From M3007 sp964481485 (GTDB lineage: Bacteria; Bacteroidota; Bacteroidia; Chitinophagales; Saprospiraceae), in the NCBI GenBank assembly GCA_964481485.1, contig CAYZVM010000045.1, positions 1 to 31,221 of the forward strand: a DNA stretch of 31,221 nt, written 5' to 3'. The notes beneath the pieces are model-generated. The model made no database searches. It was not told where the DNA came from and was given only the letters and a program-made list of their open reading frames with translations. Position 1 is the stretch's first letter. Each line of letters opens with the position of its first letter. Below are positions 23,191-30,350 of the stretch, piece by piece. Position numbers and translations under genes: made by a program.

Positions 23191-23225
23191 TCTAAACCAT
23201 CTAAACTTTCTAAACCACTCTAAAC
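23191..23225 (+). repeat. Four TCTAAAC repeats, 9-10 bp apart
   Basis: TCTAAAC occurs at 23191, 23200, 23209 and 23219, in the divergent mazG/holA intergenic region. The phasing is close to one helical turn. It could be a binding-site array or a simple slippage product. TATCTTCG (23236-23243), one mismatch from TAnnTTTG, may be the holA -7 box. Confidence 0.6.
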
Positions 23226-23250
23226 CCGCTATAATTATCTTCGCCGCGCC

Positions 23251-24261
23251 ATGACTTTTGAAGAAATCCTCCGCGACATCCGGGACAAAAAATTTGCCCC
23301 CATCTACTTCCTGCACGGCGAAGAGCCGTTTTTTATTGACAAAATAGAAGAAGCAGTGGAGGCCAACGCGCTGTCGGAAGCCGAAAAAAGTTTCAACCAA
23401 ACGGTGCTGTATGGCAAAGAGGTGGACTACCTCGCGTTGCTCGATTCGCTGCGCCGCTACCCGATGATGAGCGAGCGGCAGGTCGTCATCGTTCGCGAAG
23501 CACAGGAAATGAAAAGCCTCGCGGAACTGGCCGGCTACGTCGAAAATCCCATGCAAAGTACTGTGCTCGTGGTGTGCCACAAGCACAAAAAAGTGGATTT
23601 GCGCACCAAATTAGGGAAAGTGTTGCAGGGCAAAAATGCCGTCCTGTTTGAAAGTAAAAAACTGTACGACAATCAGGTAGCCGATTGGATTGCAGGTTTT
23701 TGCAAAACAAAAAAACTCGGCATCGAACCGCAAGCGGCGGCCTTGCTGGCCGAATACCTCGGTACCGATTTGGCAAAAATCGCCAACGAACTCGACAAAC
23801 TCGCGCTCAACCTCCCGGCTGGCACGGCGGTCACTCCGGCGCACGTCCAAGAATTTGTCGGCATCAGCAAAGACTACAACGTGTTCGAGTTGCAAAAGGC
23901 GTTCGCCATGCGCGACCTCCCGAAAATCGCCCGTATCCAGCAGTATTTTGCTTCCAACATCCGCAAAAACCCGCTCATCGTCACCATCAGCAGCCTCTAC
24001 GCCTATTTTTCAAAAGTGTTTATGCTGCATTCGCTGAAGGGAAGCTCGGACGCGGAGATGGTGAAAACCCTCGAATTGCGCTCCGACTGGTTTTTGAAAG
24101 AATACAAAATCGCGGCGAGCAACTACTCGCCGACACAAACGGCGCAGGTCATTTCCCTCCTGAAAGAATACGACCTCCGCTCAAAAGGGGTGGACACGGA
24201 CACCACCAACACGGGCGAAGAAGAGTTGATGAAGGAGTTGTTTTGGAAAATACTGCATTGA
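23251..24261 (+). CDS. holA: DNA polymerase III subunit delta
   Basis: A 336-residue clamp-loader delta subunit, of normal length. The N-terminal domain has the family pattern IYFLHGEEPFFIDKIEEAVE and VVIVREAQEM, the middle part TVLVVCHKHKKVD and VADWIAGFCKTKKLGIEPQA, and the C-terminal collar domain (about 215-336) contains FELQKAFAMRD and KEYKIAAS. Delta opens the beta clamp as part of the gamma/tau complex during replication. It lies divergent to mazG with about 128 bp between the starts, and a Uma2-family gene with its own promoter follows. Nothing unusual in length or key regions was seen. Confidence 0.93.
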   Translation: MTFEEILRDIRDKKFAPIYFLHGEEPFFIDKIEEAVEANALSEAEKSFNQTVLYGKEVDYLALLDSLRRYPMMSERQVVIVREAQEMKSLAELAGYVENPMQSTVLVVCHKHKKVDLRTKLGKVLQGKNAVLFESKKLYDNQVADWIAGFCKTKKLGIEPQAAALLAEYLGTDLAKIANELDKLALNLPAGTAVTPAHVQEFVGISKDYNVFELQKAFAMRDLPKIARIQQYFASNIRKNPLIVTISSLYAYFSKVFMLHSLKGSSDAEMVKTLELRSDWFLKEYKIAASNYSPTQTAQVISLLKEYDLRSKGVDTDTTNTGEEELMKELFWKILH

Positions 24262-24287
24262 TTTTCCGGCAGATAAGGATAAATTTG
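24257..24287 (+). promoter_or_regulatory. Promoter for the Uma2 gene, ATTG-N19-TAAATTTG
   Basis: TAAATTTG (24280-24287) is an exact -7 match, and ATTG (24257-24260, one mismatch to TTTG) lies 19 bp upstream, overlapping the holA stop. The start codon is 22 bp further on. Confidence 0.6.
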
Positions 24288-24309
24288 CCTGTCAAAAAAA
24301 ATTTCCGAC

Positions 24310-24915
24310 ATGATGCTCGACATCCATCCAGAGGCACTGAATATTGGTTTGCATGGGCTTGGCCCTGTGAGCGATGAGGCTTTTGAGCAGTTCTGCGCCT
24401 CCAATCCCGAATTGCGCATCGAACGCGCACCCAATGGAAATCTTATCATTATGCCTCCTGTACATACTGAATCTGGATATCACGAAAGTCAAATTCAAAT
24501 CGAACTTGGACTTTGGAACCGCCAATCGCACTTGGGTAAAGTATTCAGCGCTTCCGCAGGTTTTACGCTGCCCGACGAGTCCATTCGCAGCGCCGATGCC
24601 TCTTGGGTGGCCAATGAGAAATACGACGCGCTCTCGGCAGGCGAGCGCAAAAGTTTTGCGCACTTGGTGCCTGATTTTGTCGTTGAAATAAAATCCGACA
24701 CCGACAGCCTCCGAAAATTGAAAGAAAAAATGAGCAATACTTGGATTGCAAACGGTGTCCAGTTGGCGTGGCTGCTGGATGTAGAGGCCGAAAAAGCATA
24801 CATTTATCATGCAAACGGCACGGTCGAAGTGGTGGAAGGATTTGACAAAAAACTCTCCGGAGAATCCGTGCTGCCCGATTTTGAATTTGATTTGAACCTC
24901 TTGAAAAGCAACTAA
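24310..24915 (+). CDS. Uma2 family (DUF820) endonuclease-like protein
   Basis: A 201-residue protein with the PD-(D/E)XK-type core of the Uma2/DUF820 family: ERAPNGNLIIMPP near the start, RSADASWV with D96, and PDFVVEIKSDTD supplying E126 and K128, followed by KLKEKMSNTWIANGVQLAWLLD. These form a D...ExK active site. The physiological role of the family is unclear; members are numerous in cyanobacteria and in some Bacteroidota and are often linked to mobile or defence DNA. It has its own promoter-like sequence and precedes the LysM gene by 30 bp. Two ATG codons in a row make the exact start ambiguous by one residue. Confidence 0.9.
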   Translation: MMLDIHPEALNIGLHGLGPVSDEAFEQFCASNPELRIERAPNGNLIIMPPVHTESGYHESQIQIELGLWNRQSHLGKVFSASAGFTLPDESIRSADASWVANEKYDALSAGERKSFAHLVPDFVVEIKSDTDSLRKLKEKMSNTWIANGVQLAWLLDVEAEKAYIYHANGTVEVVEGFDKKLSGESVLPDFEFDLNLLKSN

Positions 24916-24945
24916 CACGTCCCTTTTTCCGCAATCTTCTTCCGA

Positions 24946-26499
24946 ATGGCTATCTCCACCTATAAAGTCGTGCCGGGCGACACGTTGTACGGCATTTCCC
25001 GAAAATTCAATATGACCGTTGACGAAATAAAAAACCTCAACGGCTTGGTTTCCAACAATTTGAACGTCGGTCAATTGCTGAAAGTCCAAGTGGCCGGGCA
25101 GCCTGCCGCTCCTGCACCCGTCCAAAGTTCTACTGGAGCGACGTACCGGGTTGTTCCGGGCGACACGTTGTTTGGTATTGCCCGAAAATTCAACATGACC
25201 GTTGACGAAATAAAAAATATCAACGGATTGGTTTCCAATAATTTGAGCGTCGGCCAAATCCTGCGAGTCCGGGGGAGTGGCCAATCCAGCACCTCCCAAC
25301 CTTCCACACCGACCGCTCCGCCACCGGCGCAAAGTTCTTCGGCGACGTACCGGGTTGTTCCGGGCGATACGCTGTTTGGCATTGCCCGAAAATTCAGCAT
25401 GACGGTGGACGAAATAATAGCCTTGAACGGCTTGGTTTCCAACAATTTGAGTGTCGGTCAGTTGCTGCGGGTTCGCGGGCAAGACTCCGGCACCACCAAT
25501 CCAACTGCCCCGCCCCCTGTCACACCGCCCGTCACCACACCGCCCCCCACGAGCGGCGGCAATTACCTTTCTGCCCGCCAACAATTCCGAGTAGAAACCC
25601 GCCAAGAAGCAGGCTACCGCCGCTACTTCCTCACGGTGCCGCTGCTGAGCGGCGGCCAAGTCGTGGCCAGTCTGCGCGACAACCTCACCAACTCCGTGCA
25701 CATGGTATATCCGCAGGGCATCATGTACGCCGGGCAATCGCACCTCGAATTGAGCGTGGCCACTATTCAGGCCGTCGGGCTGACGCCGGCGCAAGCCAAA
25801 GCCTTGCAATACGTCTCCACGCATGAGGGCAGTTTTGATGCTATCAACAGCTACGACAAAGCCATTTTTTCTTACGGATTTATCCAGTTCGCCGGCGCGC
25901 TGGCGGTCGGCGCGAGCCTCAACCGCGTGTTGCAAAGCATGGAAGCCAATGCGCCCACGGCATTCCAAAATGTGTTCAGGCGTGTGGGGATTGACACCGA
26001 AGGTGTGGGAAAAGGGGCGGTTGTCACGGTGCTCGACGAAAACGGTTACAAACGGAGCGGCGACGATGCTTGGCTCTATATTCAGCGCAATGTGCCGCTT
26101 TATGGTGCATTCGTCCAAGCAGGTTTTGAGCCTTCGCTCGTGCGCGAGCAGCTGCGCATGGCCAACGACCTGTATGTGCAGCCCGCGCTGAATTTCAAAC
26201 TCGACGTCACCATCGGCGGTATCCGCCTGACCGTGCCGCGATTGACGGATATTCTAACTTCGGAGGCTGCGATGACGATTGTGATTGCATTGGCTATCAA
26301 TCAGGGGAGCGGCGGCATGAGCCGAATCGTGGCCGATGCGGTGTCGCGGGTGGCCACACAGCAACGGCTGAGCACGCTGCCCCAACTCCAACAAATCAAT
26401 GAGCGACAGGTGTTTGAAACCATCGCTTCCACCACCACCGACCCTCGGGTGCGCGACCGGGCGATGGGCGTGTTGAACTCGGGGTTGAGTTTTTCGTGA
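24946..26499 (+). CDS. Triple-LysM protein with a possible lysozyme-like C-terminal domain
   Basis: A 517-residue protein with three LysM repeats at 5-48, 66-109 and 134-177, each with YxVVPGDTL(Y/F)GI(S/A)RKF and NGLVSNNL(N/S)VGQ(L/I)L, joined by Pro/Ser/Thr-rich linkers. The C-terminal ~300 residues start after GGNYLSAR; STHEGSFDAINSYDKAIFSYGFIQFAG (from 291) has a candidate catalytic Glu (E294) and a GFIQF motif like those of lysozyme-fold muramidases. The exact family was not recognised. No signal peptide or lipobox is present, and the first LysM begins at residue 5, unusual for a cell-wall protein. A bidirectional terminator follows. The repeats are nearly identical to each other, which suggests recent duplication. 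A role in peptidoglycan binding and cleavage is inferred. Confidence 0.85.
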   Translation: MAISTYKVVPGDTLYGISRKFNMTVDEIKNLNGLVSNNLNVGQLLKVQVAGQPAAPAPVQSSTGATYRVVPGDTLFGIARKFNMTVDEIKNINGLVSNNLSVGQILRVRGSGQSSTSQPSTPTAPPPAQSSSATYRVVPGDTLFGIARKFSMTVDEIIALNGLVSNNLSVGQLLRVRGQDSGTTNPTAPPPVTPPVTTPPPTSGGNYLSARQQFRVETRQEAGYRRYFLTVPLLSGGQVVASLRDNLTNSVHMVYPQGIMYAGQSHLELSVATIQAVGLTPAQAKALQYVSTHEGSFDAINSYDKAIFSYGFIQFAGALAVGASLNRVLQSMEANAPTAFQNVFRRVGIDTEGVGKGAVVTVLDENGYKRSGDDAWLYIQRNVPLYGAFVQAGFEPSLVREQLRMANDLYVQPALNFKLDVTIGGIRLTVPRLTDILTSEAAMTIVIALAINQGSGGMSRIVADAVSRVATQQRLSTLPQLQQINERQVFETIASTTTDPRVRDRAMGVLNSGLSFS

Positions 26500-26521
26500 G
26501 TTTCTTCTGATTCTAAAAATA

Positions 26522-26559
26522 AAAACGCCCTGCTTTCAAGTACGAAGGCAGGGCGTTTT
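26522..26559. terminator. Bidirectional terminator between convergent genes
   Basis: Arms 26522-26537 and 26544-26559 pair over 16 positions (AAAACGCCCTGC with GCAGGGCGTTTT plus an inner TTTC/GAAG part with one G-T), loop AAGTAC. A/T tracts on both sides allow it to serve the LysM gene (+) and the outer-membrane protein gene (-), whose stop is 2 bp away. Confidence 0.9.
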
Positions 26560-26560
26560 A

Positions 26561-27362
26561 TTAACGCAAAATATTGTGAATCAGCGAAATGGAAAAATTA
26601 TTCATAAAAACGGGGTAGCGGCCTTTCCCTTTTGCCAAAGAAAAATATCCAACTTCGGTTGAACAGCACCCTCCAAGTTCCAACTGGCAATCATGGCCGT
26701 TGCGGCGCGCGGACACCAACAATTCGAGACCCAACGAAGTATGCTCCGATAACTCCCGCCATAACCCAGCCCCCAATAATAACTGGCTGGTCGGCGCTCG
26801 AGGAAGTGAAGGGTAAACATCAATACGTTCGACAGCGGCGGGGAATATGGAGGTGCAATCACAAATGTAAAAAAAGGATTGGGAGCTATTGTCGCTCTCC
26901 ACCATCGGAAAATCTTTTGATGAAAAAGAAGATTCAGTGTGTAGATTGATAGAAGCAGCAAAACCCAAATAGAAAGAAGTTTTTTCCCAAAAAGCAGGCT
27001 TGAAATGAAGATTTAATGGAAAAAATCAGGTTGTCTTCTTCCAACCGCGCATCAACGCTGACGTTCGTGTATGCCCCCGACGATAGTGGAATTTGCGCGT
27101 GTTCTTGTTTCGATACCGACGCATATTGATAGATAAGCCCTGTCGAAATCGCGAACTGCTTTCCGATGTTCCGTTTGCCATAGAGACCATAATGCACAGA
27201 ATAGCCGGGGCCAGATTTGATGTTGCCGATTTTGCTGTCATAGGCGTTTGGCAGGGTGAAATTTCCAGTCTTTAGCAGCAAACCAAACTCGGTTTTTCTT
27301 TGAGCAAAAATGCCGGTCGCAAGGAGCAAGAGCAAAACAAGGATGTAAAGTTGCTTCATCAT
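26561..27362 (-). pseudogene. Outer-membrane beta-barrel-like protein, frameshifted at a T6 run
   Basis: From ATG 27362 the minus strand encodes a signal peptide (MMKQLYILVLLLLLATGIFAQ) and a beta-strand-rich mature part (KTEFGLLLKTGNFTL, GYSVHYGLYGKRNIGKQF, ISTGLIYQYASVS). At 27020-27025 a run of six Ts (minus strand) shifts the frame; the unshifted frame ends early after FGFCCFYQSTH. Reading five Ts instead joins EEDNLIF to PLNLHFKPAFWEKTSFYLG, then FAASINL and on to HNILR at 26563, a continuous barrel of about 266 residues. The pattern fits small PorT/OmpA-like barrel proteins, of unknown role. The defect may be real, phase-variable or a sequencing error. Both halves keep barrel-like alternation, which argues that loss, if real, is recent. 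Confidence 0.75.
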
Positions 27363-27447
27363 CTTGGAAGTTTTGTTTCTGGAAAAGACAGCAGCAACGT
27401 GGTGTCTGGTTGGGCAAACGACGTTTTTTCCCAAATTTATTTTTCCA

Positions 27448-27489
27448 AAAAGAAAACCCGTCCTGCGGCTCAGAGCCACAGGACGGGTT
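27448..27489 (-). terminator. Intrinsic terminator downstream of ffh
   Basis: Arms 27455-27469 and 27475-27489 pair over 15 bp (AACCCGTCCTG...CAGGACGGGTT), with one G-U that exists only in the minus-strand RNA; a T-rich tract follows on that strand. It starts 23 bp past the ffh stop. Confidence 0.9.
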
Positions 27490-27512
27490 GAAAAATATTC
27501 TCACGTCAGAAA

Positions 27513-28862
27513 CTACCGCCTAAACCCACCCTTCGGTGCGCCCATGCCCGGCATCCCCATTTTGCCCATCGGCGTGTTCGCCATCTGGTGCATCATTTTC
27601 CGCATTTGGTCAAAGTTTTTGACAAACAAGTTGATTTGGTCGAGCGTCTGGCCGCAGCCGCGGGCGATGCGTTTTTTCCGCGAAATATTGAGCAGTTCCG
27701 GGTTGGCGCGTTCTTTCGGGGTCATGCTCTGGATGATGGCCTCCACGCGGTGCAGTGCTTTTTCGTCAATAGGTGCGTCTTTCAGCGCCTTGCCCATGCC
27801 CGGAATCATGCCGATGAGGCTTTTGAGGTCGCCCATTTTTTTGATTTGCTGCATCTGGCCGAGAAAGTCGTTGAAGTCGAACTTGTTCTGCTTCATCCGC
27901 TTTTCCAGCCGTTTGGCCTCCTCCTCGTCGAAATCCATCTGCGCCTTTTCCACCAGCGAGACGATGTCGCCCATGCCGAGGATACGCTGCGCCATACGGT
28001 CGGGGTAAAACACATCCAGCGCGTCCAATTTTTCGCCCTGCGACACAAATTTGATGGGCTTCCCGACGATGTATTTTATCGAAAGTGCCGCGCCACCCCG
28101 GGTGTCGCCGTCGAGTTTGGTCAGCACCACACCGTCGAAATTGATGCGCGTATTGAAAGCCTCTGCCGTGTTCACCGCATCTTGGCCGGTCATGGAGTCC
28201 ACCACGAATAGCGTCTCCGAGGGGTTCAGCGCGGCTTTGATAGCCGCCACCTCGTCCATCATCACCTCGTCCACGGCGAGGCGACCGGCGGTGTCCACGA
28301 TGATGACATTGTGACTGTGCGACTTGGCGTAGGCCAGCGCATTTTTGGCGATTTCGATGGGGTTTTTATTCTCAACCTCTTTATAGACAGCGACTTTGAT
28401 GCTGTCGCCCAACACGGTCAATTGGTCAATGGCCGCCGGGCGATACACGTCGCAGGCCACGAGCAGAGGGTTCATTTTGCGCTGCTCCTTGAGGTATTTG
28501 GCGAGTTTGCCGGAAAAAGTCGTTTTACCTGAACCTTGCAAACCAGCCACCAACACCACGCCGGGGTTGCCTTTCACGTTGATGCCCACGCTCTGGCCGC
28601 CCATGAGTTCGGTCAGTTCGTCCATCACGATTTTGACCATCAACTGGCCAGGCGACACGCTTTTTAGCACGTTCTCGCTGCCGAGCGCTTTGTCTTTCAC
28701 CTTGTCGGTGAATTCTTTGGCGATTTTGTAGTTCACGTCGGCGCCCACGAGTGCGCGGCGGATTTCCTTGATGCTCTCGGCGACATTGAGTTCGGTGATT
28801 TTGTGGCTGCCGCTCAGGACTTTGAACGCGGATTCTAAGCGGTCACTTAAACTTTCAAACAT
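27513..28862 (-). CDS. ffh: Signal recognition particle protein Ffh (SRP54)
   Basis: A 449-residue SRP GTPase. N domain 1-90 (MFESLSDRLESAFKVLSG), G domain with P-loop GLQGSGKT (107-114), DTAGR (190-194) and TKLDGD (248-253), and a Met-rich M domain from about 320 to the end (MRKMMHQMANTPMGKMGMPG), which binds 4.5S RNA and signal peptides. It targets nascent membrane proteins to FtsY at the inner membrane. The open frame extends 49 codons further upstream, but the start at 28862 was chosen because the family begins MFE(S/N)L and because the extra codons cover a promoter-like box (28934-28941). It is divergent to the oxidoreductase gene, and a strong terminator follows. Confidence 0.97.
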   Translation of the reverse strand: MFESLSDRLESAFKVLSGSHKITELNVAESIKEIRRALVGADVNYKIAKEFTDKVKDKALGSENVLKSVSPGQLMVKIVMDELTELMGGQSVGINVKGNPGVVLVAGLQGSGKTTFSGKLAKYLKEQRKMNPLLVACDVYRPAAIDQLTVLGDSIKVAVYKEVENKNPIEIAKNALAYAKSHSHNVIIVDTAGRLAVDEVMMDEVAAIKAALNPSETLFVVDSMTGQDAVNTAEAFNTRINFDGVVLTKLDGDTRGGAALSIKYIVGKPIKFVSQGEKLDALDVFYPDRMAQRILGMGDIVSLVEKAQMDFDEEEAKRLEKRMKQNKFDFNDFLGQMQQIKKMGDLKSLIGMIPGMGKALKDAPIDEKALHRVEAIIQSMTPKERANPELLNISRKKRIARGCGQTLDQINLFVKNFDQMRKMMHQMANTPMGKMGMPGMGAPKGGFRR

Positions 28863-28933
28863 GGTGGTGTATGTGATGGACGGTTGATGGTTTATGGTTG
28901 GCAGGAGCGGTGCGGCTGCCGTTTTCAGGGCGG

Positions 28934-28941
28934 CAAAGATA
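28934..28941 (-). promoter_or_regulatory. -7 box TATCTTTG upstream of ffh
   Basis: An exact TAnnTTTG match on the minus strand, 71 bp before the ffh ATG. No clear TTTG at the ideal distance was found. Confidence 0.45.
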
Positions 28942-28967
28942 AGATTTCCATTGGGCAAGGAAGATGG

Positions 28968-29000
28968 TTTGTCGCCGCTCAATTTTTTTCGGTAGGTTTG
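28968..29000 (+). promoter_or_regulatory. Promoter TTTG-N21-TAGGTTTG
   Basis: TTTG (28968-28971) and TAGGTTTG (28993-29000) lie 21 bp apart on the plus strand, a very good Bacteroidota promoter, ending 24 bp before the oxidoreductase ATG. Confidence 0.7.
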
Positions 29001-29024
29001 CAGAAACATCCCGATTCAGGTTTT

Positions 29025-29663
29025 ATGGAAAAAACAGCCCTCCTCCTCGGCGCCACGGGTCTTGTCGGCGGCCATCTTTTGCAACAACTTTTGGAAAGCC
29101 CGCACTACGCCCATGTTATGGCTTTTGTCCGCCGCCCGCTTGAGGTGCAACATCCGAAACTGCGGCAGGAAATCCTCGATTTTGATAACCCTGATGCAGC
29201 AAAAATCAAGGGCGACGACCTTTTTTGTGCGCTCGGCACCACCCTCCGAAAAGCAGGTTCCAAAGAAGCGCAATACCGCATTGATTGCACCTATCCTTTT
29301 GAAATCGGCAAAATCGCGCGGCAAAACGGGGCGCGGCAATATCTGCTGGTATCGTCCGTGGGTGCGGATGCAGCTTCTTCCAATTTTTATTTGAAAACAA
29401 AAGGCGAATTGGAGGAAAAAATCCGAGGGCTGGGTTATGAAAATTTTGTCTCCGCGCGGCCGTCATTTCTGTTGGGCGAGCGCAGCGAATTTCGGTTGGG
29501 CGAAAAAATCGGCATCGTGCTGGCGAAAGTTTTTGCCCCGCTCATCCCGAGGCGTTATCGCGGCATTGAGGCCGAAAAAGTGGCGCGGGCGCTCATCCGG
29601 CTTGCCAACGACGGCGGCAAGGGGGTGCAATTTGTGGAGTCGGAGCGGCTGCAGGGGTTTTGA
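29025..29663 (+). CDS. TIP30/HTATIP2-like NAD(P)-binding oxidoreductase
   Basis: A 212-residue atypical short-chain dehydrogenase. The N-terminal dinucleotide-binding loop is GATGLVG (9-15) after a beta strand (TALLLG); LFCALGTT follows at 66-73, and the candidate active-site set is S110/S111 with Y122 and K126 (YLKTK, a YxxxK match) before the GELEEKI helix. Family members bind NADP and their substrates in bacteria are unknown. The ATG at 29025 was chosen over upstream in-frame starts because it directly precedes the nucleotide-binding strand and lies just after a strong promoter. It is divergent to ffh; the lipoprotein gene follows 103 bp later. Confidence 0.88.
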   Translation: MEKTALLLGATGLVGGHLLQQLLESPHYAHVMAFVRRPLEVQHPKLRQEILDFDNPDAAKIKGDDLFCALGTTLRKAGSKEAQYRIDCTYPFEIGKIARQNGARQYLLVSSVGADAASSNFYLKTKGELEEKIRGLGYENFVSARPSFLLGERSEFRLGEKIGIVLAKVFAPLIPRRYRGIEAEKVARALIRLANDGGKGVQFVESERLQGF

Positions 29664-29766
29664 TTTTGGCGATGAAATGAAAACTGTCAACCACGCCGCA
29701 ACGACGATCAAAACTCTAATTGCCCAAAAAACCACGCACCGATTTTTTTACCAAAACTGATTTGAA

Positions 29767-30330
29767 ATGAAACAACTGAATTTCCTTCTCCTGCTCTGCT
29801 TGGCGCTTTCCGCGCTCTGTCTCCAATCTTGCAAACCCTGTTGCACCGACCCGCTCATCGTGGAAATCCCGAAAAATGATGACACGCCGCCCGCCCTGCG
29901 CTGGGAAGTGGCCGTGCTGTCGCAAACCCCGTCGGGGCCAATCAGCAGCATGAATATGTACGCCGATGCCGTCACCAACATCTCGGTGAAAACCACCGAC
30001 AAGGTGGACATCCACCTTGTGGTGCGGGACGATGAAAGTGGCGTGAAAACGATGAGCGCAAAAGGCGGTTTTGGCTACACCTGCATCCCGCCGGGCGGCG
30101 GTACTGCGATCGCGGTGGACGGTTTTGTGCCGGAGCGCTCGATGGATTTTTCCGCGCTGACCACTTGCGGCCTGAAAGAATGGAGACTCCGTATCGAGGC
30201 GCTCAATGTGTCGCTGTCGTGTCCGAACAATGGTGGATTGAGCGGCGCCATGATAGGTATCACTGGCAACGGCGAAAATTTCAAAGGCGGCATCTCGAGC
30301 CTGACGCTGAATGTGAATGTGTCGCAGTGA
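29767..30330 (+). CDS. Predicted lipoprotein of unknown function
   Basis: A 187-residue protein with a lipoprotein signal: hydrophobic stretch 5-18 and lipobox LQSC with Cys22, so it should be lipidated and membrane anchored. The mature part begins KPCCTDP, is rich in Gly, Thr and beta-prone stretches (NISVKTTDKVDIHLVVRDDESG, then ISSLTLNVNV at the end) and contains six further cysteines. The pattern resembles a single Ig-like or beta-sandwich domain, but no family is recognised. No promoter was identified; the 100 bp upstream are AT-rich. It converges on the polX gene with 20 bp between stops. Confidence 0.8.
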   Translation: MKQLNFLLLLCLALSALCLQSCKPCCTDPLIVEIPKNDDTPPALRWEVAVLSQTPSGPISSMNMYADAVTNISVKTTDKVDIHLVVRDDESGVKTMSAKGGFGYTCIPPGGGTAIAVDGFVPERSMDFSALTTCGLKEWRLRIEALNVSLSCPNNGGLSGAMIGITGNGENFKGGISSLTLNVNVSQ

Positions 30331-30350
30331 GCGGAAATGCTGCCCGTTTT

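Noticed and set aside
24292..26118. 608-codon ORF on the minus strand
   Set aside because: Antisense of Uma2 and LysM genes, both of which have clear domains on the plus strand.
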